From Paraburkholderia sp. BL9I2N2 (GTDB lineage Bacteria; Pseudomonadota; Gammaproteobacteria; Burkholderiales; Burkholderiaceae): DNA of 64,000 nt. The stretch lies in assembly GCF_004339745.1 (NCBI RefSeq), contig NZ_SMGP01000005.1, positions 62,001-126,000 of the forward strand, read 5' to 3'. The notes under the pieces are model-generated. The model did no database searches. It was not told where the DNA came from and saw nothing but the letters and a program-made list of their open reading frames with translations. How positions within the stretch are numbered: position 1 is the stretch's first letter; every line of letters begins with the position of its first letter. Shown in pieces: positions 16,754-25,943 of the stretch. A program made the position numbers and the translations under genes.

Positions 16754-19700
16754 ATGACGAACCCCACTTCCGCTTTACTCGTCAAGCCGATCCATCTGGT
16801 TCCATCCGCCGCGCGCCTGACGAGTCCGCTCGCGCAGCATCTGCGCAAATCACTGCGCGGCGACGTGCTGTTCGATGCGGCGAGCCGCGGCCGTTACGCG
16901 ACCGACGCGTCGATCTACCAGATCACGCCGATCGGCGTGGTGGTGCCGCGCGACCAGGACGATCTGCGCATTGCGCTGGAAATCGCGCGCAGCGAGAAGG
17001 TGCCGCTGCTCGCGCGCGGCGCGGGCACGAGCCAATGCGGCCAGACGGTCGGCGAAGCACTGGTAATCGACACGAGCAAGTGGTTGAACAACATCGTCGC
17101 CTTCGATGCCGAAGCGCGCACGGTGACGGTCGAACCGGGCGTCGTGCTGGATCATCTGAACGCGTGGCTCAAACCGCACGGTCTCTGGTTTCCGGTGGAC
17201 GTTTCGACGGCCGCGCAATGCACGATCGGCGGCATGGCCGGCAATAATTCGTGCGGCTCGCGCTCGATCGAATACGGCAACATGGTGCACAACGTCGACG
17301 CGATCGACGCAATTCTCGCCGACGGCAGCGAAGCGCGTTTCGCCTCGTTGCGCGAGGCGCCGCAAGGCGCGCGCTTGCAGCAGATACTCGCGGGCGTGAA
17401 GCAGATCGCCGAACGCGAGCGCGACGAGATCGTGGCGCGCGTGCCGAAGGTCTTGCGCCGCGTGGCGGGCTACAACATCGACGTGTTCGATTGCCAGAAC
17501 CCGCGCGCCTATACCGACGACGGCGTCGCGAACCTCGCGCATCTGCTGGTCGGCTCGGAAGGCACGCTTGCGTTCAGCCGGCAATTGACGCTCAGGCTCG
17601 CGCCGCTGCCCGCGTATAAAACGCTCGGCGTAGTCAACTTCCCGACCTTCTGGCAGTCGATGGAGCTGACGCAGCACATCGTCAAGCTGAAGCCGGTGGC
17701 GGTGGAGCTGGTCGATCGCACGATGATCGATCTGGCGATGGACAATCCGGCGTTTCGTCCGGTGATCGGCAAGGCGCTGGTCGGTGAGCCACAAGCCATT
17801 CTGCTGGTGGAGTTCGCGGGCGAGGACCGCGACGCTCAACTCGCGTCGCTCAAGCAGCTCACGGAACTGATGGCGGACCTCGGCTTGCCCGACTCGGTCG
17901 TCGAGATGCCGGACGCGAACGAACAGAAAGCGCTTTGGGAAGTGCGCAAGGCCGGGCTCAATATCATGATGAGCATGAAGGGCGACGGCAAGCCGGTGTC
18001 CTTCATTGAAGATTGCGCGGTGCCGCTCGAACATTTGGCCGAATACACGAGCCGCCTGACCGAGGTGTTCCATCGAAACGGCACGGAAGGCACCTGGTAT
18101 GCGCATGCGAGCGTCGGCACGCTGCACGTGCGGCCGATTCTCGACATGCGGCGCGACGGCGCGGTCAAGATGCGCGCGATCGCCGAGGAAGCCGCGGCAC
18201 TCGTGCGCGAATACAAGGGCGCCTATTCGGGCGAACACGGCGACGGACTGTGCCGCGGCGAATGGGTCGCGTGGCAATATGGCCCGCGCCTGAATCAGGC
18301 GTTCAGCGAGATCAAGGCGCTGTTTGATCCGGACAACCGCTTCAATCCCGACAAAATCGTGCGTCCGCCGAAGATGGACGACGCGCACAATTTCCGCTTC
18401 GCACCGGGCTACAAGGAACATCGCATCGAAACGGCGCTCGACTGGTCCGCATGGAATGTCGAACGCGATCCGCTGACAGGACAGGAGACCTTGCCGGGCA
18501 GTGGCAACGATCTGTCCGGCGGTCTCGCGAAGGCCGTCGAGATGTGCAATAACAACGGCCACTGCCGCAAGTTCGACGCGGGCACCATGTGCCCGAGCTA
18601 CCGCGTGACGAAGGACGAACAGCACGTCACACGCGGACGCGCGAATACATTGCGCCTCGCGATTTCCGGTCAACTCGGCGAAGCGGGTCTCGCGAGCGAC
18701 GACGTGAAGGAAACGCTCGATCTGTGCGTCTCCTGCAAGGGCTGCAAGCGCGATTGCCCGACAGGCGTCGATATGGCGAAGTTCAAGATCGAGGCGCGGG
18801 CGGCGCGCGTCAAGCGTCACGGACTGCGTCTGCGTGACAAGCTGGTGGCTTTTATGCCGCGTTACGCGTCGACAGCGAGCCGCATGCCGGGTTTGATGGC
18901 GCTCGCCGATAACGTGCCGGTGCTGTCGGCGTGGTTCAAGCGGTCCGTGGGCTTCGCGCCCGAGCGGAGCTTGCCGCGCTTCAAGAAGTCGTTCCTCGCT
19001 GATGCGGTGTCATCGCGCAACGCAGCCCAAGGTGTCGCACTCAAAGAAGTCCTGCTGTTCGTCGACACGTTCAACAACAACATGGAGCCGGAAAACGCGC
19101 GCGCTGCGCAGCAGGTGCTGGAGGCCGCGGGTTACACGGTGCACTTCAATACGCGCCAGGGTGAGCGGCCCGTGTGCTGCGGCCGCACGTTCCTCGCGGC
19201 GGGTCTCGTCGATGAAGCGAAGCAGGAAGCGCGGCGCATGCTCGATCTGTTCAAGCCATTCGTGGAGCGCGGCGTGCCGATCGTCGGGTTGGAGCCATCG
19301 TGCTTGCTGTCGTTGCGCGATGAGTTCCTGCACTACGGCTTTGGCGATGAAGCGCAGCGGCTGGCGAAGCAGGCGCTCCTATTCGAAGAGTTTCTGGTGC
19401 GCGAGGAAAAGGCCGGACGTTTGCAGCTCGCGTTGAAGCCGTTGGCCAAACAACAGGCGTTGGTGCATGGTCATTGCCATCAAAAGGCCTTCGACGCCTT
19501 TACGCCCGCGCAAACCGTGTTGAAATGGATTCCTGATTTCAAGGTATCGACGGTGGAGTCGTCGTGCTGCGGGATGGCGGGCAGTTTCGGCTATGAGGCC
19601 GAGCATTACGCGACGTCGCAGGCAATGGCCGAGCTGTCGCTGCTGCCGGCGGTGCGCAAGATGGATGGCAACACGCTCATGGTCGCGGACGGCACGAGTT

Positions 19701-19777
19701 GCCGGCATCAGATTCACGACGGCGCCGGCGTCGACGCGATCCATGTGGCGCGCGTGCTGGCGATGGCGTTGCAGTAA
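16754..19777 (+). CDS. FAD-binding and Fe-S 2-hydroxyacid dehydrogenase, YdiJ-like
   Basis: 1007 residues combining three modules. Residues 45-480: FAD-linked oxidase of the GlcD/D-lactate type, with VPLLARGAGTSQCGQ as FAD-binding segment and GEHGDGLCRGEW near the end. Residues 590-700: ferredoxin-like domain with C658-x2-C661-x2-C664-x3-C668 (CVSCKGCKRDCP) and a preceding looser Cys group (CNNNGHC...CPSY). Residues 760-1000: two CCG domains (CCGRTFLAAG; CCGMAGSFGYE), as in GlcF and HdrB. Such single-chain enzymes oxidise D-2-hydroxyacids such as D-lactate or D-2-hydroxyglutarate and pass electrons to the quinone pool. It closes the GntR-controlled cassette and may oxidise the acid made by the upstream genes. 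Confidence 0.9.
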   Translation: MTNPTSALLVKPIHLVPSAARLTSPLAQHLRKSLRGDVLFDAASRGRYATDASIYQITPIGVVVPRDQDDLRIALEIARSEKVPLLARGAGTSQCGQTVGEALVIDTSKWLNNIVAFDAEARTVTVEPGVVLDHLNAWLKPHGLWFPVDVSTAAQCTIGGMAGNNSCGSRSIEYGNMVHNVDAIDAILADGSEARFASLREAPQGARLQQILAGVKQIAERERDEIVARVPKVLRRVAGYNIDVFDCQNPRAYTDDGVANLAHLLVGSEGTLAFSRQLTLRLAPLPAYKTLGVVNFPTFWQSMELTQHIVKLKPVAVELVDRTMIDLAMDNPAFRPVIGKALVGEPQAILLVEFAGEDRDAQLASLKQLTELMADLGLPDSVVEMPDANEQKALWEVRKAGLNIMMSMKGDGKPVSFIEDCAVPLEHLAEYTSRLTEVFHRNGTEGTWYAHASVGTLHVRPILDMRRDGAVKMRAIAEEAAALVREYKGAYSGEHGDGLCRGEWVAWQYGPRLNQAFSEIKALFDPDNRFNPDKIVRPPKMDDAHNFRFAPGYKEHRIETALDWSAWNVERDPLTGQETLPGSGNDLSGGLAKAVEMCNNNGHCRKFDAGTMCPSYRVTKDEQHVTRGRANTLRLAISGQLGEAGLASDDVKETLDLCVSCKGCKRDCPTGVDMAKFKIEARAARVKRHGLRLRDKLVAFMPRYASTASRMPGLMALADNVPVLSAWFKRSVGFAPERSLPRFKKSFLADAVSSRNAAQGVALKEVLLFVDTFNNNMEPENARAAQQVLEAAGYTVHFNTRQGERPVCCGRTFLAAGLVDEAKQEARRMLDLFKPFVERGVPIVGLEPSCLLSLRDEFLHYGFGDEAQRLAKQALLFEEFLVREEKAGRLQLALKPLAKQQALVHGHCHQKAFDAFTPAQTVLKWIPDFKVSTVESSCCGMAGSFGYEAEHYATSQAMAELSLLPAVRKMDGNTLMVADGTSCRHQIHDGAGVDAIHVARVLAMALQ

Positions 19778-19817
19778 ATGCAGTAGCAGCAGTAGCGCAG
19801 AACGCGCCGGCTCGCGC

Positions 19818-20735
19818 TCAGGCGGCGATAGCCTGCCGATACGCGGTCGGCGCCACGCCGACGCTCTCGCGGAAACGGTGGCTGAAATGGCTGGCGTTGG
19901 CATAGCCGCATTGCTCGGCGACCTGCGCGAGCGGCAGCGCCGTGGAGCGCAATAGCGTGCGGGCGCGTTCGAGCCGCTGCTGCGCGATCCACGCGGCGGG
20001 CGGCAGTCCGAACGAGGTGCGGAACATGCGCGCAAGATGAAATTCCGATAACGCCGCTACGCCGGCCAGCTCGCCGAGTGTGAGCGTCTGCGAAAGATGG
20101 CTTTCGATATAGTCGTGCAGCCGCCGGCGAGTCGCGACCGACAATCCGCCTTTAAGCGACGCATCCGTGCGGCGCACGCCTTGCGCGCGCAACAGCAGAC
20201 TCAGCACTTGATGCGCGGTCTCATTGGTGCGCAGCAAACCGTCGGGATCCTGCCAGTCTTCGTTCGCAAGCGATTGACACAACGTGGCGATGCGGGCGTC
20301 TTCGAAATACGTGCGATCGGCGAGCGTCAGTTCGCGCGGCTCGAGGTCGAGTTCCTGAACCGCACGCTGCGTGAAGTGCTCCGGAAGGAAGTACAGGTGC
20401 ATGAAATGCATGTGGCCGCGCACCCACCAGCGTGATTCGTGGTCGCCGGGCAGCGCACAGAGCCGCGACGGCGCGCCGTAATGCCCCGGCATTTTCTGAC
20501 GCTCGGTGCGATAGCCGCCGTCCAGATAACACGACAACGTGTGATGGCCGGGCCGATCGTAGACGGTCTCGGCTTCTTCCGTGTCGCGAGTCCAGACGGC
20601 GATGGCCAGCCGATCGCCGAGCCACGCGAAGCGGTCCAGATTCGCGTTGGCGCTGCTCAGCGTGTGACACACCGACTGAAGGCCGAACGGCGATTCGGTG
20701 GGGTGGGTCACAGGGGCGTGCGGTCTGGCGTTCAC
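19818..20735 (-). CDS. AraC-family transcriptional regulator
   Basis: 305 residues from a GTG start at 20735; no better start lies in frame. Residues 1-190 look like a cupin-type sensing domain (GHHTLSCYLDGGYRTER). Residues 205-305 hold the two AraC helix-turn-helix motifs (LTLGELAGVAALSEFHLARM and VAEQCGYANASHFSHRF). It faces the preceding dehydrogenase gene tail to tail and is divergent from the EamA exporter gene at 20894, which is therefore its most likely target. Confidence 0.9.
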   Translation of the reverse strand: MNARPHAPVTHPTESPFGLQSVCHTLSSANANLDRFAWLGDRLAIAVWTRDTEEAETVYDRPGHHTLSCYLDGGYRTERQKMPGHYGAPSRLCALPGDHESRWWVRGHMHFMHLYFLPEHFTQRAVQELDLEPRELTLADRTYFEDARIATLCQSLANEDWQDPDGLLRTNETAHQVLSLLLRAQGVRRTDASLKGGLSVATRRRLHDYIESHLSQTLTLGELAGVAALSEFHLARMFRTSFGLPPAAWIAQQRLERARTLLRSTALPLAQVAEQCGYANASHFSHRFRESVGVAPTAYRQAIAA

Positions 20736-20893
20736 GAAGCGGGCGAAATACTTGTCATGACTGAATAAGCGTCAGTATACGGCCGCCCACGCGCGGCGGC
20801 TTGCCACTCCGAAAAAGTGCGCAATCCTGGACAAGTGCGGCCGGTCTGGCTGCGGCATAGTGGGCTTCCGTATTTGCTGCTGCAGGCCTGACC

Positions 20894-21793
20894 ATGAATT
20901 TGTCCCTCTATGCCGCCACCGTTTTGATTTGGGGCACCACGTGGATCGCGATCAAATGGCAACTGGGGGCGGTGCCGCCGCCGGTGTCCATTGCATGGCG
21001 TTTCTGGATCGCGGCGCTGGTGCTGTTCGCGTTGCTGCGTATCATGCGCCGGCCGATCTGGCCACCGCGCGCCGCATGGCGATTCCTGGTCGCGCAAGGA
21101 TTGGCGCTCTTCTGTCTGAACTTTCTGTGCTTCTACTACGCTGAACAGGTGGTGCCGAGCGGCCTGGTGGCGGTGGTGTTTTCCACCGCGCCGCTGCTGA
21201 ATTCGATCAACGGCCGTCTCTTCATGGGCCGGCCGTTGCAACCCACGGCGATTGCCGGTGCGGCGCTGGGGCTCGTCGGTATCGTGTGTCTGTTCGTGCA
21301 GCAGATGACGGGACACCTCGGCGATCACGCCGCGTGGTTCGGGCTTGCGATCGCGTTTCTTGGAACCCTGTGCTTTTCGGCCGGCAACCTGTTGTCGAGC
21401 CGCATGCAATCGATGGGTCTGCACCCGTTCGCCACGAATAGCTGGGCGATGCTGATCGGCGCCGGCGTCTTGACGTTGGGAAGCGTAGTGGCCGGTTTCT
21501 CGTTCGCCGTCGAGCCGTCCGCGCGTTATCTCGGCGCGCTCGCCTATCTCGCGATTTTCGGCTCGGTGATCGGCTTCACGGCTTATCTGATGCTGGTCGG
21601 GCGCATCGGACCCGAGCGGGCTGCTTACTGCACGGTATTGTTTCCGATCGTGGCGCTGGCGGTGTCGACGGTGTTCGAAGGCTATCAGTGGTCCGCGCTG
21701 GCCGTGGTCGGACTGTTGCTGGTGGTGGCCGGCAATCTGGTGGCGTTCGATCTCACGCGGCGTATCTTCGTGCGGCGAGTGCGGACTTCCTGA
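20894..21793 (+). CDS. EamA/DMT-family transporter
   Basis: 299 residues with ten hydrophobic segments in two five-segment halves, the standard EamA fold. Conserved stretches: LIWGTTWIAIKWQLG at the start, a Pro in GLALFCLNFLCFYYAEQVVPSG, and FSTAPLLNSINGRLF. Members export amino acids, cysteine pathway metabolites or drugs. It is divergent from an AraC regulator, 158 bp apart. Substrate not deducible. Confidence 0.9.
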   Translation: MNLSLYAATVLIWGTTWIAIKWQLGAVPPPVSIAWRFWIAALVLFALLRIMRRPIWPPRAAWRFLVAQGLALFCLNFLCFYYAEQVVPSGLVAVVFSTAPLLNSINGRLFMGRPLQPTAIAGAALGLVGIVCLFVQQMTGHLGDHAAWFGLAIAFLGTLCFSAGNLLSSRMQSMGLHPFATNSWAMLIGAGVLTLGSVVAGFSFAVEPSARYLGALAYLAIFGSVIGFTAYLMLVGRIGPERAAYCTVLFPIVALAVSTVFEGYQWSALAVVGLLLVVAGNLVAFDLTRRIFVRRVRTS

Positions 21794-21924
21794 GGGACGT
21801 TTTCCCGGCGAGGCGGCGCGCTAATCGGCCGCCGTGCCGAGAGTGCTGGAGAGTCACCGTTTGCCAACGCGTCTCTTTATCAACGGTGATGATTCAGATT
21901 GGCACGGCCGCACCTGCGGGCGAT

Positions 21925-21946
21925 TGAGGTGAGTATTTTCGGGAGC
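21925..21946 (+). repeat. Dispersed 22-bp repeat, copy 7
   Basis: TGAGGTGAG then TATT then TTCGGGAGC: two changes in the first three bases, otherwise on consensus. It lies between the EamA gene and the osmoprotectant operon. Confidence 0.72.
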
Positions 21947-21968
21947 CTGGAAGGCGGTTGAGAAAAGC

Positions 21969-21990
21969 TCCGGTGAGCTTTTCCGGGAGT
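21969..21990 (+). repeat. Dispersed 22-bp repeat, degenerate copy 8
   Basis: CGGTGAG, then a spacer one base longer, then TCCGGGAGT. It is 44 bp from copy 7 and probably a decayed member. Confidence 0.45.
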
Positions 21991-22048
21991 GCGGAAATCA
22001 AGCAAAAATCAAAGCTGGCACCTCCCCATCACCTCCGCATTAACCACA

Positions 22049-22081
22049 TGGGTAGACGAACCCACCCATCACCCGTATAAT
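22049..22081 (+). promoter_or_regulatory. Promoter with inverted repeat upstream of the osmoprotectant ABC operon
   Basis: TATAAT at 22076-22081 is a perfect -10 box; TAGACG about 17 bp upstream is a weak -35. TGGGT-N6-ACCCA (22049-22064) is an inverted repeat overlapping the -35 region, where a regulator could act. Transcription from here would give a leader of about 370 bases before the first gene. Confidence 0.5.
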
Positions 22082-22087
22082 CCCAGC

Positions 22088-22455
22088 ACCCTAACCGCGA
22101 AATCGCAGCTAGATAGGCCCAGTTAGAAGGGGTTCGATGCAAACTAGCAGCACTTTGCATCCGCTCTGACGCCGGTTGAAAACCCGGCATTCAAGAGGGG
22201 CCCAAACCCCGTCGGACAAGCAGCCCAGCGCTGCTGCCGAATATCATCGATGGATCTGGCACCAGTTTTCCTGACTGGTCCGCCACCGAAGGCGAAATCA
22301 CACCGCCTTCGCGCCGGGCAAAAACAAACCCCCGGCACCACTCGGTTCAACTCGCGGCATCTGTCGCGTCCCGAACTTCCCATTCGCAGCGTCATCACGA
22401 CGCCTGCGCGGCGCGGCTATTTCCGCGCGTCGCTCGAACAAGGAGGCGCATCTTC
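22088..22455 (+). ncRNA. Long structured 5' leader of unknown class
   Basis: About 370 bases with no credible gene but several consecutive hairpins: GATGCAAA/TTTGCATC (22136-22161, 8-bp stem, 10-base loop), GCCGG/CCGGC (22171-22188), GGGG/CCCC (22197-22210), CAGC/GCTG (22221-22233), a CGAAGGCG/CGCCTTCG stem near 22285-22315 and a CCGGG/CCCGG pair further on. It could be a cis-regulatory RNA of the ABC operon. It does not match a riboswitch class that I recognise, so the call rests on structure and position only. Confidence 0.35.
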
Positions 22456-23172
22456 ATGATTCAACGTCCTGCCAGACTGATCGGCAGTCTTGTAGCCATC
22501 GGTGTCGTCGTCGCGTTGCTGTGCCGCGCGGTCGACCCCAGCGCGCTGCATCAGTACGCGCCCGATCTCGTCTACTACACCAAACGGCACCTGCTGCTCG
22601 TCGGCTACTCCATGGCGCTCGCGCTGCTAGTCGGCATTCCCGCCGGCGTATTGCTGAGCCGCCCGTCGCTCGCGCGTCACGCCGAACGCTTCATGCAGAT
22701 CTTCAACATTGGCAACACGATTCCCTCGCTGGCCGTGCTGGCGATCGCGCTCGGCATCTTCGGCATTGGCGATATTCCGGCGCTCGTCGCGCTGTTTCTC
22801 GCGTCGTTGCTGCCCATCACGCGCAATGCCTACGAAGGCATGAAGAATGTCGCACCCGCGCTGCGCGAGGCGGCGCGCGGTCTCGGCATGACGGGCTGGC
22901 AGTCGCTGTTGCGCGTGGAGTTGCCTAATGCCATGCCGATCATCATCGGCGGCGTGCGCACGGCGCTCGCGATCAACGTGGGAAGCGCGCCGCTCGCCTA
23001 TCTGATCGGCGCGGACAGTCTCGGCACGCTGATTTTTCCGGGCATCTATTTGAACAACCAGCAGCAGCTTTTGCTCGGCGCGGCGGCCACCGCGATTCTC
23101 GCGCTGGTACTGGACGGCATCGTCTCGGCCGGCAGCCGCTACCTGCTCGCGCGACGCGGGGTGACGGCATGA
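22456..23172 (+). CDS. Osmoprotectant ABC transporter permease (YehY/OpuBB type)
   Basis: 238 residues with about six hydrophobic segments. The EAA-type loop that contacts the ATPase is visible as ALREAARGLGMTGWQSLLRVELPNAMP, and the N-terminal YYTKRHLLLVGYSMALALLVG is typical of ProW/OpuB permeases. AAGGAGG precedes the ATG. First gene of a four-gene operon: permease, binding protein, permease, ATPase, which is the order of OsmU/Yeh systems taking up glycine betaine, choline or related compounds. Confidence 0.9.
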   Translation: MIQRPARLIGSLVAIGVVVALLCRAVDPSALHQYAPDLVYYTKRHLLLVGYSMALALLVGIPAGVLLSRPSLARHAERFMQIFNIGNTIPSLAVLAIALGIFGIGDIPALVALFLASLLPITRNAYEGMKNVAPALREAARGLGMTGWQSLLRVELPNAMPIIIGGVRTALAINVGSAPLAYLIGADSLGTLIFPGIYLNNQQQLLLGAAATAILALVLDGIVSAGSRYLLARRGVTA

Positions 23173-24065
23173 CGAATCTGTTCAAACGCAGCCGCTGGCT
23201 CGCCGCCGGCGCATTCCTCTTCACGAGTCTTCAGGCGAGCGCGGCGACGCTCGTACTCGGCGGCAAAAATTTCACCGAGCAATACGTTCTTACCGAGATC
23301 ACGTCGCAATACCTGCGCGCGAAGGGCTACACGATCGACGCCCGCACCGGCCTCGGCAGCACGCTGTTGCGCAGCGCGCAGGAGAACGGCCAGGTCGATA
23401 TCACGTGGGAATACACGGGCACCGCCGCGATCGTCTACAACAAGATCACTGAAAAGCTCGATCCGAAGACGATGTACGAACGCGTGAAAGCGCTCGATGC
23501 GAAACGTGGCCTCGTGTGGCTGGATTGCTCGCCGCTGAACAACACGTACGCACTCGGTCTGCCGCAACAAGTGGCGCAGCAAACCGGCATCCGCACGATT
23601 TCGCAACTCGCCGCGAAGATGGCGGCGGAGCCGAAACAGAAACACGTGTTTGCGATGGATGCGGAGTTCGCCAATCGACCGGACGGCCTGAAGCCGCTCG
23701 AAGCCGCGTACGGCATGCAGTTCAGCCGCGCGGAAACGCGGCAAATGGATCCGGGCCTCGTCTACACGGCGCTGCATAACAACCAGGTGCCGATCGGGTT
23801 GATCTACACGACGGACGGCCGCGTGAAGGGCTTCAACATCATGCCGCTCGAAGACGACCGCCACTACTTCCCCGCATACAACGCCACGCCGGTGGTGCGC
23901 AAGACGACGCTCGACCAGAACCCGCAACTCGCGCCGCAATTGAACGCGTTGTCCGACGCGCTGAACAACGACACGATGCTGGAAATGAACAAGCAGGTCG
24001 ACATCGACGGCAAGCCGGTGCGCGAAGTCGCGGCGGAGTTCCTGCGCACGCACAAGCTGCCCTGA
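23169..24065 (+). CDS. Osmoprotectant ABC transporter substrate-binding protein (OsmF/YehZ type)
   Basis: 298 residues starting in an ATGA overlap with the permease gene. Residues 1-25 are a Sec signal peptide (RSRWLAAGAFLFTSLQASAA), so the mature protein is periplasmic. The mature start LVLGGKNFTEQYVLTEITSQYL and the ENGQVDITWEYTGTA segment are hallmarks of OpuAC/OsmX binding proteins for quaternary ammonium ligands. It delivers substrate to the two permeases of the operon. Confidence 0.92.
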   Translation: MTNLFKRSRWLAAGAFLFTSLQASAATLVLGGKNFTEQYVLTEITSQYLRAKGYTIDARTGLGSTLLRSAQENGQVDITWEYTGTAAIVYNKITEKLDPKTMYERVKALDAKRGLVWLDCSPLNNTYALGLPQQVAQQTGIRTISQLAAKMAAEPKQKHVFAMDAEFANRPDGLKPLEAAYGMQFSRAETRQMDPGLVYTALHNNQVPIGLIYTTDGRVKGFNIMPLEDDRHYFPAYNATPVVRKTTLDQNPQLAPQLNALSDALNNDTMLEMNKQVDIDGKPVREVAAEFLRTHKLP

Positions 24066-24080
24066 GCGGAGATCTTCTTT

Positions 24081-24734
24081 ATGACTGTATTCGACTATCT
24101 ATCGGCCAACTGGCCTGAATTGCTGCAACTCACCGCGCAACACGTGTGGCTGGTGGGAATCGCGGTGGGTTGCGCGATTGCCGTCGGCGTACCCTTGGGT
24201 ATCCTGATCAATCGGCACGAGTGGCTCGCCGCGCCGCTGCTGAGCATTGCGACGGTGGTGCTGACCTTGCCGTCCATCGCACTGTTCGGCTTGATGATTC
24301 CGGTGTTCTCGCGCTTCGGCCAGGGCATCGGCGCAGTGCCGGCGATCACCGCCGTGTTCCTCTATTCGCTGCTGCCGATCATGCGCAACACCTACCTCGC
24401 GCTGCGCAATGTCGACGCCGGCATCAAGGAAGCCGGCATCGGTATCGGCATGACGGTGTGGCAACGGCTGCGGCTCGTCGATTTGCCGCTCGCCGTGCCG
24501 GTGATTCTCGGCGGCGTGCGCACGGCCGTGGTGATGAACATCGGCGTGATGACGATCGCCGCGGTGGTCGGCGCGGGCGGTCTCGGCACGCTGATCATCC
24601 GCGCGATCGGCCAGAGCAACATGATGAAACTGTTGGTGGGCGCCGTTCTCGTGAGCTTGCTCGCGATCGTCGCCGACCTGCTGCTGCAAGCGCTGCAACG
24701 CTTGCTGACCCCGAAGGGAGTACAAAAGACATGA
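24081..24734 (+). CDS. Osmoprotectant ABC transporter permease (YehW type)
   Basis: 217 residues, five or six hydrophobic segments, with the ATPase-coupling loop GIKEAGIGIGMTVWQRLRLVDLPLAVP. It is the second permease of the operon, similar in architecture to the first but shorter. It ends in an ATGA overlap with the ATPase gene. Together the two permeases would form a heterodimeric channel. Confidence 0.9.
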   Translation: MTVFDYLSANWPELLQLTAQHVWLVGIAVGCAIAVGVPLGILINRHEWLAAPLLSIATVVLTLPSIALFGLMIPVFSRFGQGIGAVPAITAVFLYSLLPIMRNTYLALRNVDAGIKEAGIGIGMTVWQRLRLVDLPLAVPVILGGVRTAVVMNIGVMTIAAVVGAGGLGTLIIRAIGQSNMMKLLVGAVLVSLLAIVADLLLQALQRLLTPKGVQKT

Positions 24735-25933
24735 TCGAACTCGACAAACTGACCAAGACGTTTACGCAGAAGGACGGCCAGCAGGTGAAGGCAGTCGACT
24801 CGGTGAGCCTGACTGTCGGCGAAGGCGAAATCTGCGTGTTTCTCGGCCCGTCGGGCTGCGGCAAGACCACCACGTTGAAGATGATCAACCGTTTGATCGC
24901 GCCGACTTCGGGCCGCGTGCTGATCAACGGCGAGGACACTTCAGGTCTGAACGAAGTCGAATTGCGCCGCCACATCGGCTACGTGATCCAGCAGATCGGC
25001 CTGTTTCCGAACATGACGATCGAGGAGAACATCACGGTCGTGCCGCGCCTGCTCGGCTGGGACAAGAAGCGTTGCCGCGAACGGGCCACGGAGTTGATGT
25101 CGATGGTCGCGCTCGATCCGAAGCAGTATCTGAAGCGCTATCCGCGTGAACTTTCGGGCGGCCAGCAACAGCGTATCGGCGTGATTCGCGCATTGGCCGC
25201 CGATCCGCCGGTGCTGCTGATGGACGAGCCGTTCGGCGCGGTCGACCCGATCAATCGCGAGTCGATTCAGAACGAGTTCTTCCAGATGCAGCGTCAGCTG
25301 AACAAGACAGTGATCATGGTGAGTCATGACATCGACGAGGCGATCAAGCTTGGCGACCGCGTCGCCGTATTCCGCCGGGGTCAACTGGTGCAATACGATC
25401 ATCCGGATACGCTGCTGGCGCATCCGCGCGACGAGTTCGTCGGCGCGTTCGTCGGTCAGGACAGCACGTTGAAACGCCTCTTGCTAGTGAAGGCCGGCGA
25501 CGCCGCCACCCAGCCGGAAACCGCGCATGCCGACATGCCGGTCGCGCGCGCATTCCAGATGATGGACGACAGCGACAGCCGCTATCTGACCATCGTCGAT
25601 GGCAAGCAGCAGGCGCTCGGCTATGTGACGCGCCGCTCGGCGCGCGCGGGCCAGGGTGTGTGCGGCGATCATCTGACTGCATTCAAGGCGACGGTCAGCG
25701 CGGACGAGCATCTGCGCATCGTGCTGTCGAAGATGTACCAGTTCAATTCGTCATGGATGCCGGTGCTGGATGGCGACGGCCGTTATGTCGGCGAAGTCAC
25801 GCAGGATTCGATTGCGGACTATCTGAGCTCGGGCCGCTCACGTCGGCAGACGGGTCAGCCGGCGATCGTGTCGCCTGCTGTCGCCGCGGCGGAAGCGGCG
25901 GCCGCGCAAGCTGCGGCCGCTGAGCACGTTTGA
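24731..25933 (+). CDS. Osmoprotectant ABC transporter ATPase with CBS domains (YehX/OpuBA type)
   Basis: 400 residues from ATG 24731, overlapping the permease stop. Walker A is FLGPSGCGKTT (near residue 40), the signature LSGGQQQRIGVIRALAADP, Walker B VLLMDEPFGAVD and the switch His in VSHDIDEA. Residues about 265-375 form a CBS pair (VARAFQMMDDSDSRYLTIVDG; MYQFNSSWMPVLDGDGRYVGEV), which in OpuA senses ionic strength or nucleotides. An Ala-rich tail of about 25 residues follows. It energises uptake by the two permeases. Confidence 0.93.
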   Translation: MIELDKLTKTFTQKDGQQVKAVDSVSLTVGEGEICVFLGPSGCGKTTTLKMINRLIAPTSGRVLINGEDTSGLNEVELRRHIGYVIQQIGLFPNMTIEENITVVPRLLGWDKKRCRERATELMSMVALDPKQYLKRYPRELSGGQQQRIGVIRALAADPPVLLMDEPFGAVDPINRESIQNEFFQMQRQLNKTVIMVSHDIDEAIKLGDRVAVFRRGQLVQYDHPDTLLAHPRDEFVGAFVGQDSTLKRLLLVKAGDAATQPETAHADMPVARAFQMMDDSDSRYLTIVDGKQQALGYVTRRSARAGQGVCGDHLTAFKATVSADEHLRIVLSKMYQFNSSWMPVLDGDGRYVGEVTQDSIADYLSSGRSRRQTGQPAIVSPAVAAAEAAAAQAAAAEHV

Positions 25934-25943
25934 TATTGGGTAG

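Noticed and set aside
22144-22398. An 84-codon gene on the minus strand in the leader of the ABC operon
   Set aside because: It is antisense to a structured leader, Cys/Arg-rich without motifs and has no ribosome site.
22088-22455. A known riboswitch (guanidine, glycine or SAM class)
   Set aside because: The hairpins do not show the conserved loops of classes that I know; left as an unclassified leader.
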